The notes beneath the pieces are model-generated. The model made no database searches, was not told where the DNA came from, and saw only the letters and a list, made by a program, of their open reading frames with translations. Positions 43,054 to 52,036 of a stretch of 64,000 nucleotides of DNA are shown piece after piece. Each line of letters begins with the position of its first letter. Positions within the stretch are counted from its first letter, which is position 1. Position numbers and translations under genes: made by a program. The stretch is taken from assembly GCA_027488815.1 (NCBI GenBank), contig JAIYAX010000012.1, positions 1 through 64,000 on the forward strand, written 5' to 3'. This DNA comes from Cytophagaceae bacterium. GTDB lineage: Bacteria > Bacteroidota > Bacteroidia > Cytophagales > JAIYAX01.

Positions 43054-44982
43054 ATGAAAAAAATTTCATTAATCATCATAATTTGTCTTTTTACAATTGG
43101 AAAAGTAATAGGACAATACATGTTTGCAGATGCTTTAAAATTAACTAGTTTGAACACTACTTATGATGAAGATAACGTAGTAGTATTTTCAGTCAATTCT
43201 CAAGTTGAGGCTGCCGAAATAATGTCTAACTACTCTACATTTAGAACGTACTCACAGGTTCAATTGATGTACTCCAATAATCCCTTTATTCAATTGAAAG
43301 CAATCGGTCTATCAACTATAAGCGGCCAAGGTCTTACTGGCCCATCATCTAAGTTTAAAGCATCCGATCAAATTTTCTCAATTAATGCAATATCAGATGT
43401 TGCTGGCCTCAACGTCACCACCGTTGCTGATGGCTTGGCAAAATTCCTGGTTGAGCGAACGAAGCAGGAACTTAGCATCACTTTCTTTAATCGTTTCAAA
43501 AATTTTCTTGATTCTAATGAAGTAAAGGAATTGCAAGTCTTATTTCCAAATACAAAAAGGGTTTTAAATGTAATCAATCGTGAAGTATATCAGTATGCTA
43601 ATTACCTGAATATGTTACGAGAGGCCTTTGATCGGGATTTGAATTCGCTTCTTTCGAATCTTCCTAGAGTAGTTGATGAAAAGGTTCAAAGCCCAGAAGC
43701 AGAATACTTGATCCTATCTCTGGATTTAGTTTCAGCGCTAAAAGCAGGGGAACATCCAGCTTCAGTATTGGAACGGTTATCACGCTTAAATAGGGTTTCG
43801 CCAAATCGTACTATTCCAGTTGAATTGAAATCTTTTCAGGACGCATTGAAAGTTTTTGCAATCTTCTCTTCCTCTTTACGATCAGGGAGTAGTGATCGAT
43901 ATTGGGTGACCACCGACTCACTTAGTTTATTGTTTGAAGAAAAAACCTTCAAAATTTATTTGGGGTTAATTTATGCTAAATATGGAGAGGAAACGATAAA
44001 TGGAAGGAAGGTAAAGGAATATTTGATGGAATTGAAGAATGCGTATGATCTAAAAAAGGAAAACGTTAAAGATCTTATTATGGAGATAGCATTCAAAGCA
44101 AATGCAGTTGATCAGATAATTCGAGAAGTCCAGCAAAAGAAAAATCGTGAAGAAAAAGTTGAAAGCTACCTTGATTTATTTGTATCAACCTCTCATCTTA
44201 TTGCGGCTAGCAGCAAGGTTGGCGAGCTAGAGTTGTTCGGTTTAAAAGGATCATCATCTTCAAAAAATTTTATCAATATGCTGAGTCAAGCTGGTTATCT
44301 AGCTGCTAACGTGAATGAAAGAAAATTCAATGCTGCTATACTTGATTTATCCACTTTGCTAGTGGAACTATATGGAAAAACTCCAGAATGGAATGATGAA
44401 CTGATCCGATATGGTACTTTCATTGCTAACGTAGCTCAGGCCGAAAATTCCGACCAAGTAAAGGCTGCGATTGAGGCAGTTGCACTACCTGTTGGAAGTG
44501 CCTCGATTAAACGAAAGACTATCAGTAACATAGCACTCAATGCCTATTTAGGGCTTGCGGGTGGTTGTGAATACAATGCTCCTACTGAAACATGGAAAGG
44601 TACATTTGGCATTAATAGTCCAGTGGGTATTGCTTTCAGCAGGGGCCACTATAAAAATACATCGACTTGCTATAAGGAAAGAGGCTCTTCAACCTTGTTT
44701 CTATCATTAGTCGATATCGGTGCCTTCTCGATGTTTCGTTTCAATGACTCCGAGACACAAGAATTACCGGAAGTAACACTAGCAAATATTTTTGCACCTG
44801 GTTTGTACTACGTTTACGGTTTTCCCAAAACTCCCGTCTCGCTGGGGTTTGGGGGGCAGTTAGGGCCGCAACTTCGAGAGCTCACAACTACAGAGGCCAC
44901 CAATAGCGGCTTCAACGGAAGTCTTCGAGTATTTCTCGCAATTGACATCCCCCTCCTAAACTTCTACACCAAATCCCGCTAA
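43054..44982 (+). CDS. Large exported protein of unknown function
   Basis: 642 residues. Signal peptide (MKKISLIIIICLFTIGKVIG). The middle (about 150-500) is helical with many charged residues (DLKKENVKDLIMEIAFKANA). The C-terminal 150 residues are strand-rich with glycine (GTFGINSPVGIAFSRGHYKN; LYYVYGFPKTPVSLGFGGQL) and suggest an outer-membrane barrel. No family recognised. DNA is more AT-rich than the neighbouring rmuC or ISP genes. It is 14 bp upstream of the DUF1353 gene. Confidence 0.75.
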   Translation: MKKISLIIIICLFTIGKVIGQYMFADALKLTSLNTTYDEDNVVVFSVNSQVEAAEIMSNYSTFRTYSQVQLMYSNNPFIQLKAIGLSTISGQGLTGPSSKFKASDQIFSINAISDVAGLNVTTVADGLAKFLVERTKQELSITFFNRFKNFLDSNEVKELQVLFPNTKRVLNVINREVYQYANYLNMLREAFDRDLNSLLSNLPRVVDEKVQSPEAEYLILSLDLVSALKAGEHPASVLERLSRLNRVSPNRTIPVELKSFQDALKVFAIFSSSLRSGSSDRYWVTTDSLSLLFEEKTFKIYLGLIYAKYGEETINGRKVKEYLMELKNAYDLKKENVKDLIMEIAFKANAVDQIIREVQQKKNREEKVESYLDLFVSTSHLIAASSKVGELELFGLKGSSSSKNFINMLSQAGYLAANVNERKFNAAILDLSTLLVELYGKTPEWNDELIRYGTFIANVAQAENSDQVKAAIEAVALPVGSASIKRKTISNIALNAYLGLAGGCEYNAPTETWKGTFGINSPVGIAFSRGHYKNTSTCYKERGSSTLFLSLVDIGAFSMFRFNDSETQELPEVTLANIFAPGLYYVYGFPKTPVSLGFGGQLGPQLRELTTTEATNSGFNGSLRVFLAIDIPLLNFYTKSR

Positions 44983-44996
44983 AAGCAGATATAGAA

Positions 44997-45572
44997 ATGA
45001 AAAAACTGCTTGCACAAGTACTTTTTATTCTCATCATCTTGTACATGCTCCCTCTGATTGTGGTGGCTGTTCCGATCGTTTTTTTTCTCCGTATACTGCT
45101 TGGTCTGAATCGCATTGCAATTGATGGAAAAGGAAAATATGTATTTAAGGAAGACCAACAGGTGAGTCTTTCTGTTGCTGAACTCGGCAGTATCACATTT
45201 AACAAACCAAGTGTTAATTGGCTTACGATAACTCCAAATGCAACAGGACAAGGTAGTATAATACAGATTCATGCTTCACAAAACCAAGAATACGCATGGG
45301 ATGGTTGTAGCCCCAAGTTCATTCTTCTGGGTTTAGCTGTTGGAACACCTGATGGTGCAATCAATCCAAAGACCGGCAAAGCCATTACCTATTACGCAAG
45401 TATGGCTCATGATATATTGTACCAATTCCGAAAAGATCTAAAGGGTTGTGTTACACGAAGGCAAGCGGACAGGGTTTTTCTCGAACTGCTTCGCAGAGAT
45501 GGTTTTCAATTAGCTGAAGTATATTATTTGGCCGTGCGATTGTTTGGTTGGACGTATTGGCCGACGTTTTAA
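44997..45572 (+). CDS. DUF1353-domain membrane protein
   Basis: 191 residues with one N-terminal membrane helix (about 5-35, LAQVLFILIILYMLPLIVVA). The DUF1353 signature follows: YAWDGCSPKFILLGLAVGTP and ASMAHDILYQFRK (WDG-S...HD-LY). DUF1353 proteins are found in phages and mobile regions, with a suspected peptidase-like or lysis role not settled. It is 14 bp after the large exported protein and probably in one operon with it and the M15 peptidase. Confidence 0.82.
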   Translation: MKKLLAQVLFILIILYMLPLIVVAVPIVFFLRILLGLNRIAIDGKGKYVFKEDQQVSLSVAELGSITFNKPSVNWLTITPNATGQGSIIQIHASQNQEYAWDGCSPKFILLGLAVGTPDGAINPKTGKAITYYASMAHDILYQFRKDLKGCVTRRQADRVFLELLRRDGFQLAEVYYLAVRLFGWTYWPTF

Positions 45573-45616
45573 TGATGGTCTTGTTAAGCCTTAGCCTAGA
45601 AAACTAAAATTATGAC

Positions 45617-45742
45617 ATGATCAATTTACAGAACTATTTAAGTAAAAATGCCCTCTTCGACAGCGAAAACGACCTGGTGCATCACTTTACTTTGCACTAT
45701 AAAAGACCTATTAATCAAACACTAACTTCTTGGTATAAGTAA
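45617..45742 (+). CDS. Possible 41-residue small protein
   Basis: Reads MINLQNYLSKNALFDSENDL then VHHFTLHYKRPINQTLTSWY-K-stop. Good start and stop and protein-like composition, but no ribosome-binding site or similarity that I recognise. It may be the truncated start of a longer gene. It lies 44 bp after the DUF1353 gene. Confidence 0.3.
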   Translation: MINLQNYLSKNALFDSENDLVHHFTLHYKRPINQTLTSWYK

Positions 45743-45771
45743 TTAATATAAACTTACTCAAATTAAATCAT

Positions 45772-46533
45772 ATGACAACTGAAAATCCAAAGAGAGAATT
45801 TGATCTTCAACGACTTCTTACAAGTATTACTACTGTAATTAGTATTCTTACGGCTTTGTTTTCCTTGTATTTAAGTTTAAAGTTTGGGGAAGAACTTAAG
45901 GAGCTAGAAAGAAAAAGCATAGAGATTGATAACGAGATCAAATCCACTCAGTTTGTTGATAAACGGGTGAAAGAAAGTTATGATCTTGTTTTGGAGGCTA
46001 TTAAGTCAAAGGATCCTATAAGGCTATCTGCAGCTTTTCATTTAATAAACTTTACTCTTGCTGAAAAGACCTATGATGAGCTTAGAAAGGGTCTTATTGA
46101 ACTTATTGCTGAGGATCAAAGTCTTAACACTGATTTAGCCAAAACTGTAAAGAAAGTACAGGCTTTTGAAAATGAAGACCTTGTTCAGAATCGTACACCT
46201 GCTTCATTTGATCTCGCAAGTGGAAATGAAACTTCGATACGTGTAGATTTTTTCGTGCTTGAGAAAAGCGATTTCTCATCTGAAGAGCAAGATCGTGTGA
46301 TATCATTGCTAGGCACTGTAGGGTACAAAGCAAGGGCTAGAGACTTGCCCAAAGTGATTAATAACAGGCCCGGTTACAACTTAACAAAGAATGAGATCAG
46401 ACATGAAGCATCCGAACTTGAACAAGCCAAAAAAGTTAAACAATTGCTGAAAAGTAAGTTTGGCTTGGACTTTGAGCTAAATGAGACTTCTTACCCTACT
46501 TCAAACTATATTTCGGTGTTTTACGTAAGATAA
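45772..46533 (+). CDS. Single-pass membrane protein with LytR-C-like domain
   Basis: 253 residues. A short N-terminus, one membrane helix (about 17-38, TTVISILTALFSLYLSLKFG), a charged coiled coil (40-75) and a helical middle. The last 100 residues (SIRVDFFVLEKSDFSSEEQD; GYKARARDLPKVI; TKNEIRHEASELEQAKKVKQ) fit the pattern of LytR C-terminal-type alpha/beta domains: variable loop, then a long helix. Function unknown. It lies downstream of the DUF1353 gene, separated by about 200 bp. Confidence 0.65.
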   Translation: MTTENPKREFDLQRLLTSITTVISILTALFSLYLSLKFGEELKELERKSIEIDNEIKSTQFVDKRVKESYDLVLEAIKSKDPIRLSAAFHLINFTLAEKTYDELRKGLIELIAEDQSLNTDLAKTVKKVQAFENEDLVQNRTPASFDLASGNETSIRVDFFVLEKSDFSSEEQDRVISLLGTVGYKARARDLPKVINNRPGYNLTKNEIRHEASELEQAKKVKQLLKSKFGLDFELNETSYPTSNYISVFYVR

Positions 46534-46895
46534 ACGCTGTTTATGATGCAAGATTTCTTTGATGATACTTCATTAATTAAAACCTGCACCCCGGCGACAA
46601 GGTATTGGTGCTCATTAGTGATAATTGGATGACGGGTGATTTATTTGACTTCTTTGGGCGAATAGTTAACTTATTTGGTGTATATCAAACTATACAGGCG
46701 TTTAGAAAGTATAAGCTTGGCTAGTAAGCCCTAGCTAAATTGAGTAGAAGATATTTAGCTATTCATTGAAAAATTTAGTAAATAAATTTGCGCAGATTTC
46801 TGCAAACTAAATAGATGTGCATAACTCAGCAGCACTCATTTCTCTTATGTACACCTTCTCTGTTATACTTTTGTAGTGTCTATAATTTGAACCTT
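46534..46895. other. Gap with a possible small frame and no certain gene
   Basis: A frame from TTG 46605 to TAG 46724 reads LVLISDNWMTGDLFDFFGRI then VNLFGVYQTIQAFRKYKLG, protein-like but without a good start. TACTTTTG at 46866-46873 fits the -7 element before the GIY-YIG gene; no -33 was found. TTTGCGCAGATTTCTGCAAA (near 46789) is a near-palindrome. Confidence 0.35.
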
Positions 46896-47162
46896 ATGTT
46901 TATCGTCTATAGATTAATTAATCATACAAAGAAAGAAGTGTATCATGGTATAACCCAAGACCTTCACCAAAGATTGAATAGTTCACATTGTGTTGGCGTA
47001 ACAAAAGCTTTGAGTCACTGGAAATGCGGTGTTGATAAAATAACTGTTCAAAAACTTTCTAATCATTACAAACAACCCAACGCTTCAGAAGTTGCTCATT
47101 ATTACGAGGAAAGTTACAGAAGTAGGAAGGGTTACAGGAATATAAGAACAGCAGGTAAGTAA
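46896..47162 (+). CDS. Small GIY-YIG-like protein
   Basis: The ATG at 46896 gives MFIVYRLINHTKKEVYHGIT, which matches the start of a GIY-YIG fold (here VYR..VYHGIT). It is followed by QDLHQRLNSSHC and LSHWKCGVDKI. 88 residues, short for the family. The catalytic Arg/Glu set cannot be assigned with confidence, so nuclease activity is uncertain. A 60-residue charged protein gene follows after 15 bp. Confidence 0.6.
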   Translation: MFIVYRLINHTKKEVYHGITQDLHQRLNSSHCVGVTKALSHWKCGVDKITVQKLSNHYKQPNASEVAHYYEESYRSRKGYRNIRTAGK

Positions 47163-47177
47163 TAAATAAAGGACAAC

Positions 47178-47360
47178 ATGGGCTCTGAAAAAGATAAAGA
47201 AAAGGCTAGAAAACGACTTCTAGAGGTCGATAAGTTTCAGAAAGAACGGCTTGAAAAGGCACAGCGTGAGGAAATAGCTCAAGCTGAAGCTGAGAAACTG
47301 AGGGAGCAAATAGAAAAAGCTAGAGAAGGTGGAGGAAGTGATAGTGGTAATAGGCCATGA
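47178..47360 (+). CDS. Small highly charged helical protein
   Basis: 60 residues, mostly Lys, Glu, Arg and Ala (KEKARKRLLEVDKFQKERLE; REEIAQAEAEKLREQIEKA), predicted to be a single amphipathic helix, with a GGGSDSGN tail. An AAAGGA ribosome-binding site precedes the ATG and the gene lies 15 bp after the GIY-YIG-like gene. The two are probably co-expressed. Function unknown. Confidence 0.6.
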   Translation: MGSEKDKEKARKRLLEVDKFQKERLEKAQREEIAQAEAEKLREQIEKAREGGGSDSGNRP

Positions 47361-47361
47361 C

Positions 47362-47844
47362 TTAGAAGACAAAGAAAAATGTTATGAATAAAGTAATGCC
47401 ACCAAGCATAAAAAGTATAGATGTAAAGTTGGTAATTGACACAATTTTATCATACAATTTTATATTACAGTTTAAGTTCATTAATTCTTCATTATCGTCA
47501 ATTGATTTATTTGATTGGATAAGTTTAATTACTTTAGTTGAATAAATTGCTTCCAGATTGTTAGAGCGATAACCAAAAAATTGCGAAGTAAAGTTTGCTA
47601 GAATTGAAAGTAAATATAGAAAGGAGCCTGTTTTTACTAGCTGCATATCAAAATTCTTATCATAGAAGAATTTAAACATTTCAAAGGATAAAAAAAGACC
47701 CCCGGAACATATCGAGATAATAAGCAAATCCATTCTGCGGATTGCATACCACTTATTTTCAATTCCTTTCGCTTCATGTTGTATCCACCTGTTTAGCTTA
47801 AATTCTTTTTGAGTATCCTTATTTCTTGATTTTACTCCTTTCAT
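47362..47844 (-). CDS. Membrane protein translationally coupled to the ISP-type R-M gene
   Basis: The ATG at 47844 shares ATGA (47841-47844) with the stop of the restriction-modification gene, so its translation depends on that of the enzyme. 160 residues with three hydrophobic segments (near 38-60, 68-92 and 137-159: MDLLIISICSGGLFLSFEMF; GSFLYLLSILANFTSQFFGY; TSILFMLGGITLFITFFFVF). The N-terminal basic part is cytosolic. No family recognised; the SLATT/S-4TM type pore effectors have a comparable layout. Confidence 0.7.
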   Translation of the reverse strand: MKGVKSRNKDTQKEFKLNRWIQHEAKGIENKWYAIRRMDLLIISICSGGLFLSFEMFKFFYDKNFDMQLVKTGSFLYLLSILANFTSQFFGYRSNNLEAIYSTKVIKLIQSNKSIDDNEELMNLNCNIKLYDKIVSITNFTSILFMLGGITLFITFFFVF

Positions 47845-50840
47845 GGCATTTGCTGGATGATGTTCATGGTCTCTACACTTACCCTGCATACCTGACCCAG
47901 CAGGGTGATCACGGCTTCTTTGTGATTGGCAAAGCGATAGGTGTCAAATCGGGCGGCGATCGTGGGGTCTTGTGGTGCGCTTTCTTTGTATTGGTCGAGC
48001 ACCCACTCCAGCGCCGAGCGGTTGCCGAGCTTGTACTCCCAGGCTTGTGAAGGGATGCCGCTTAGTTGGGTGTTTTCGTCGAGTTGTAGGGTGTGGCTTG
48101 CCTTGTCTACCTTGAGTTTTGCCTTGGGTTTGGGCTTTTGGTCGGTTTCTACACGCTGCAAGGGCCAGGGTTCGGCCTGTTCATAGCCCAGGTGCAGTTC
48201 CATAAGGGCTTTGCCCCAGGCAGCCCAGTTCCAAAATTCTTTGTACAGGGGTATGCGTGGGAAATCCCGCTTAAGGTTTTGGGCGTACTTGCTGCGGTAG
48301 GCCGGGTGGTGCAGCACAGCATACACGTAGTGGAAAACATCCTCCTTGCCGATGCTCTTGTCTTTGTACCGCTTGGTAAACTGCGCCAGTCCCCAATCGG
48401 TGAGGTTATCTTGTGCTTGCCCGGCTTCATCGTAGCGGTATAGGGGGATGCACTGAGAGTCGCCGGTGGCATGCAGGTCTACCAGTTGCGCTGAAGCTAG
48501 CACGTGAAAGCTTTTGGTATTGCCCGGACTGTTAAATGCGATAAATCGGTTGGAATGATTGGGGTGGTAAAGATCAAACCACTGGTAAGTCCTTCCATTG
48601 AAATGCCTGTCGAAGTAAAACCACTGCTTGTAAAATGGTCTGTACAAAGACCTTTGTATCGCATTTGCATTAAAGGATTTCTCTATCTTTCGTAGGGCAT
48701 AGCTTTCTAGTTCTGCATCCCACTTGATGCTAAACTTGTGTTGGTAGTTTGGGTCTGCAAGGGTGCTGCCGTACACCTCGATCATGTGCCTTACCTTGGC
48801 CTCCAGTGCTTCTTTACTCAGGTCGTACACCCATTCGTCCCGCTGGCTTTTCACTCCGCTTGAAAACAGTTTGAACAATGCCTTTTCCCCTTTCCCTGCT
48901 TTCACCTGCTTATCTACCAGTGGCAGCAGGCTGTCGAAGTCGTTATCGGTTTGGTTGATCCAGTTGTGTTTGCGGTCGGGCACGAGTGGCTCCATACTCA
49001 GGGTTTCCAGGTTGTTGGCAGAAAACCAACTGCATTTCTCTTCTCTTCTCCAGGCTTCGGGTAGGTCTGTGTAAAATAGTTTAGCGGTATCTCCGGCTTT
49101 TTTCTGACCGCTCTTTACCAGAAACAATACTGCAATCCCCGTTTGTATGCCAAATACATTGTGTGTAGTGCCTGCTATTTTGGGATTGGCCCTTACGTCG
49201 CTATGCGTGTCGATGATGTAGGCATAGTCAAATTCTTCCTCGACACATTTTCTAAAACCGTCCAGAGTTCGGCTGTCAATAAAACTACGGTTGGTCACGA
49301 ATGCGATAATGCCTTTGTCTTGTAGCCTGTCCATCGCCCAGCGATAAAACCGGGTGTACATATCGTACACCACTATCTGGTTTTGCGCTGTGCCGTATTT
49401 CACAAAGGTGTCCCGTATGCGGCCGTCAATGGTGGCATAGGCACGGTTGGCATTTTGGTAGTTGTAGTTTTCCTGCTTGGCGTTGTAGGGTGGGTTGCCG
49501 ATGATCACCGATATTTTACGCCGGTTTTGGGCTTTGATGCGTTTGCTGTTTTCCTCGGTGAGGGGGGTGAACAGGTCCATTTGCTTACCCGTGTAGGTGA
49601 AGCCCATGTTGTCCAGCGTATCGACAAAGCATAGGTTTTTGAACTCGGCATAGCGGCCCATTTTCTGAGCGTAGGTGTACTCGATGTTGAGGTTGCTGAT
49701 GTAGTAGGGCAGTATGGCCACTTCGTTGGCATGCAGCTCATGGGTGTACTTGTACTCCAGCTTGTCCTTGCGCAGGTAGTCAATGATGTCGCAAATAAAG
49801 GTGCCCGTGCCTGTGGCAGGGTCAAGTATTTCCACACCTTTGTCTTCCAAGTGTTTACCAAAGTGCCTGTGTAGCAGGTAGTCTGTGCTGCGTATCATGA
49901 ACTGCACCAACTCGTTGGGCGTGTACACCACTCCCAGCCGGTCTGCAGCCTTGGGGTTGTAGCTTTTGTAGAAGGTTTCGTAGATCACCTTGAGAAATTT
50001 TTGCTTCTCGTGGTGATCGGCTATGCCGGCAGCGGCGGCGTTGATGGCCTGGTAATAGTGCTGTATGGTACCAAGTGTGAGGCGGCGAGTGGGCCCTTTG
50101 AAAAAAGTGCCTATGACCCGCTCCAGAGCACGGGCGATGTTATTTTCCCGATGAAACTGCGTTTCGTCGAATACCGTGTTGAAGATGTTTTCGGTGAGGA
50201 TATGCTGAATCATCATCTCCCGCACATCGTCCCGGCTTACCTCAGGATTTATGCTCTCTCTGCACAAGGCAAGTAAGGCATCAGCCGCTTTCACAAAGGG
50301 CGGGTTGGTATTCTCCTGCGAGAGTATGATGCCCCGGAGGGTTTCGGTCACCTTGGGTACATCTTGCTTGAACAGTTCAATGGCCTTGCGGAAATGCTGC
50401 ACCTCAGGCCGCTCGTACTGCACCCAGGCGTTAAGGAGCCTGTGGAGGGCGGTTTCATTCTGGAGAGCTACACGCATCACTTCGGCACCACCCTGTATGA
50501 GTACAGCAGTGCGACTGTCTTCAAATAGAATGTTGTCGTCGGGGTATCCTTTATCGAGTTTGAGGCTGATCTCGTCGTCGAGGTGGTCGTTTTCGTCTTT
50601 GCTTTCCCAGTAGCCCCAGTCCTGGCGCAGGCTGTCTTTGAGCGTGCCGTCCGGGGTAATGGTTCGGCCCTGTCGGTTTTTCAGGCTTACCTCCGCCACT
50701 AGCAGCAGGCCCTGGGCTTGTGCATACTCTTTGAGCAAGGTAAAGAAGGCAGTTCGTATGCTGGTCTCCTTGCCCGTGCCCCCATAGTGTCTGATTTGCT
50801 CTACTTCGGTGAGGTAGCGGTGTATGGAGTGGAGGGACAT
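47841..50840 (-). CDS. Single-chain type ISP/IIG-like restriction-modification enzyme
   Basis: Start at 50840 (MSLHSIHRYLTEVEQIRHYG). 999 residues. An N-terminal PD-(D/E)xK nuclease candidate (RTITPDGTLK, WGYWESKDEN, about 65-90) is followed by a helical linker. The N6-adenine methyltransferase core has SAM motif I (EILDPATGTGTFICDIIDYL) and catalytic NPPY (SVIIGNPPYNAKQENYNYQN). A C-terminal target-recognition region ends the protein. It has no helicase domain, unlike full type ISP enzymes. It methylates and cuts DNA. It is divergent from the TIR/PIN genes and coupled to the membrane protein gene downstream. Confidence 0.88.
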   Translation of the reverse strand: MSLHSIHRYLTEVEQIRHYGGTGKETSIRTAFFTLLKEYAQAQGLLLVAEVSLKNRQGRTITPDGTLKDSLRQDWGYWESKDENDHLDDEISLKLDKGYPDDNILFEDSRTAVLIQGGAEVMRVALQNETALHRLLNAWVQYERPEVQHFRKAIELFKQDVPKVTETLRGIILSQENTNPPFVKAADALLALCRESINPEVSRDDVREMMIQHILTENIFNTVFDETQFHRENNIARALERVIGTFFKGPTRRLTLGTIQHYYQAINAAAAGIADHHEKQKFLKVIYETFYKSYNPKAADRLGVVYTPNELVQFMIRSTDYLLHRHFGKHLEDKGVEILDPATGTGTFICDIIDYLRKDKLEYKYTHELHANEVAILPYYISNLNIEYTYAQKMGRYAEFKNLCFVDTLDNMGFTYTGKQMDLFTPLTEENSKRIKAQNRRKISVIIGNPPYNAKQENYNYQNANRAYATIDGRIRDTFVKYGTAQNQIVVYDMYTRFYRWAMDRLQDKGIIAFVTNRSFIDSRTLDGFRKCVEEEFDYAYIIDTHSDVRANPKIAGTTHNVFGIQTGIAVLFLVKSGQKKAGDTAKLFYTDLPEAWRREEKCSWFSANNLETLSMEPLVPDRKHNWINQTDNDFDSLLPLVDKQVKAGKGEKALFKLFSSGVKSQRDEWVYDLSKEALEAKVRHMIEVYGSTLADPNYQHKFSIKWDAELESYALRKIEKSFNANAIQRSLYRPFYKQWFYFDRHFNGRTYQWFDLYHPNHSNRFIAFNSPGNTKSFHVLASAQLVDLHATGDSQCIPLYRYDEAGQAQDNLTDWGLAQFTKRYKDKSIGKEDVFHYVYAVLHHPAYRSKYAQNLKRDFPRIPLYKEFWNWAAWGKALMELHLGYEQAEPWPLQRVETDQKPKPKAKLKVDKASHTLQLDENTQLSGIPSQAWEYKLGNRSALEWVLDQYKESAPQDPTIAARFDTYRFANHKEAVITLLGQVCRVSVETMNIIQQMP

Positions 50841-50901
50841 GTTCGAAAAATAAGCCTTTTTGAGATAGATTATTTGATAATTTGGTAATGCCTGTCTCAA
50901 G

Positions 50902-50931
50902 TTGTACACATGTAGTTTTATCCTATATTTG
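50902..50931 (+). promoter_or_regulatory. Promoter of the TIR/PIN operon
   Basis: TTG (50902-50904), 19-base spacer, TATATTTG (50924-50931): an exact Bacteroidota promoter. The ATG begins at 50937, only 6 bases after the -7 box, so the transcript would be leaderless or nearly so. Confidence 0.65.
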
Positions 50932-50936
50932 AGGAC

Positions 50937-51434
50937 ATGAACCATATTTTTGTTTCGTACAATCCGAAAGTTCAGGAAGAACAGAGCCTGGCCTTGCGAC
51001 TTCAGACGCTTGGGGCCTTATATGGCTTGCATATTTCATTGCCAGATCGTCTGGGCAGTCACGCTTTGAAACAAGCAACCATTGATCGGATCAAAAAAGC
51101 GGATCTGTATATCGTTTTTTCTACCAGAACGTTAGAGAAATCTGTAAAAGATGAAATCAATACAGCACTTCAATTTAAAAAACAGATTGTAGTGATTTAC
51201 GACAAAGACATTGGTAAAATTTTGAACTTAGATGGAGTTGTCGAGATTGAATATGATCGTAGAGGTGAATCTTCAGATGCGTTTCTTAAGAGGGTTTTAG
51301 ATGAGATCCAAAAATTGCAAATTGATAATAGAAAAAAGAAAGAAGATGCAACTGCTACTGCTGTAGGTGCATTTGTATTAGTTGGTTTAGGCCTTCTTTT
51401 ATTAGGGGCATTGATCTCTGATGATAAGGAGTGA
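50937..51434 (+). CDS. Membrane-anchored TIR-like domain protein
   Basis: 165 residues. The TIR-like fold occupies 1-125: strand HIFVSYNPKVQEEQS, then ADLYIVFSTRTLEKSVKDEI, where Glu73 is in the position of the NADase catalytic Glu, then KKQIVVIYDKDIG. A C-terminal membrane helix (TATAVGAFVLVGLGLLLLGA, 139-158) leaves a DDKE tail. Its stop overlaps the next gene by 4 bases (GTGA). TIR domains in defence cleave NAD+ or make signals; here the fold call is moderate because the BB-loop is short. Confidence 0.72.
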   Translation: MNHIFVSYNPKVQEEQSLALRLQTLGALYGLHISLPDRLGSHALKQATIDRIKKADLYIVFSTRTLEKSVKDEINTALQFKKQIVVIYDKDIGKILNLDGVVEIEYDRRGESSDAFLKRVLDEIQKLQIDNRKKKEDATATAVGAFVLVGLGLLLLGALISDDKE

Positions 51435-51967
51435 TAGCCGTAATTGATACATCGGTGCTTATTACTTTTTACAAAGCTGATAAAGTCAATCTATTGGTCA
51501 ATTTGTATAAAGAAGTATACATACCAAGAAATGTTGAAGAGGAATTTCTACAAAAAGAACCTGATGCAAGACTCGGTTTTTTACTTCCTACTTATGAGTT
51601 GAATACTTGGCTGAAGCCTTGCCAAACCTATGATCCGGGTATGTTAAAATTACTTGCGACTACTCCCAAAATGGATTTAGGCGAGAGCGAAGTTATTGCT
51701 CAAATGAAGCAAATACAACTAGATTTAAACTTGGAAAGCGAGACTTTTGAATGCCTTATAGATGAAAAAGTAGCTCGAAAAGTCGCTCTGAGAATGGACC
51801 TACCTGTTAAGGGTGCCTTGCGACTCTTGGCACGCCTTCATTTTCTTGGTTATCTTGATTTCCACAGCACAGTTGAACCCATAGCAAAGGAGAGAAGATT
51901 TGCTCCAGAGATTATTGATGAGGCTTTTAGAATTGCTGAAGAGGAAGCTTTGGGTGGGCAAAAGTAA
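51431..51967 (+). CDS. PIN-like (DUF3368 type) ribonuclease fold protein
   Basis: 178 residues starting at a GTG that overlaps the TIR gene stop. PIN acidic residues are in place: Asp6 (AVIDTSVLITF), Glu36-38 (NVEEEFLQKE), Asp82/Glu85/Glu87 (MDLGESEVIAQM) and Asp111 (LIDEKVARKVAL). The last block is characteristic of DUF3368. Probably a metal-dependent RNase. Translational coupling to the TIR-like protein indicates joint action. Confidence 0.82.
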   Translation: MIAVIDTSVLITFYKADKVNLLVNLYKEVYIPRNVEEEFLQKEPDARLGFLLPTYELNTWLKPCQTYDPGMLKLLATTPKMDLGESEVIAQMKQIQLDLNLESETFECLIDEKVARKVALRMDLPVKGALRLLARLHFLGYLDFHSTVEPIAKERRFAPEIIDEAFRIAEEEALGGQK

Positions 51968-52036
51968 TTTTCATATCTGAAAAATGAATAGAGAAATACG
52001 AACTGAAAACTTAAGGTAATGTTGTGGATTCAATAC

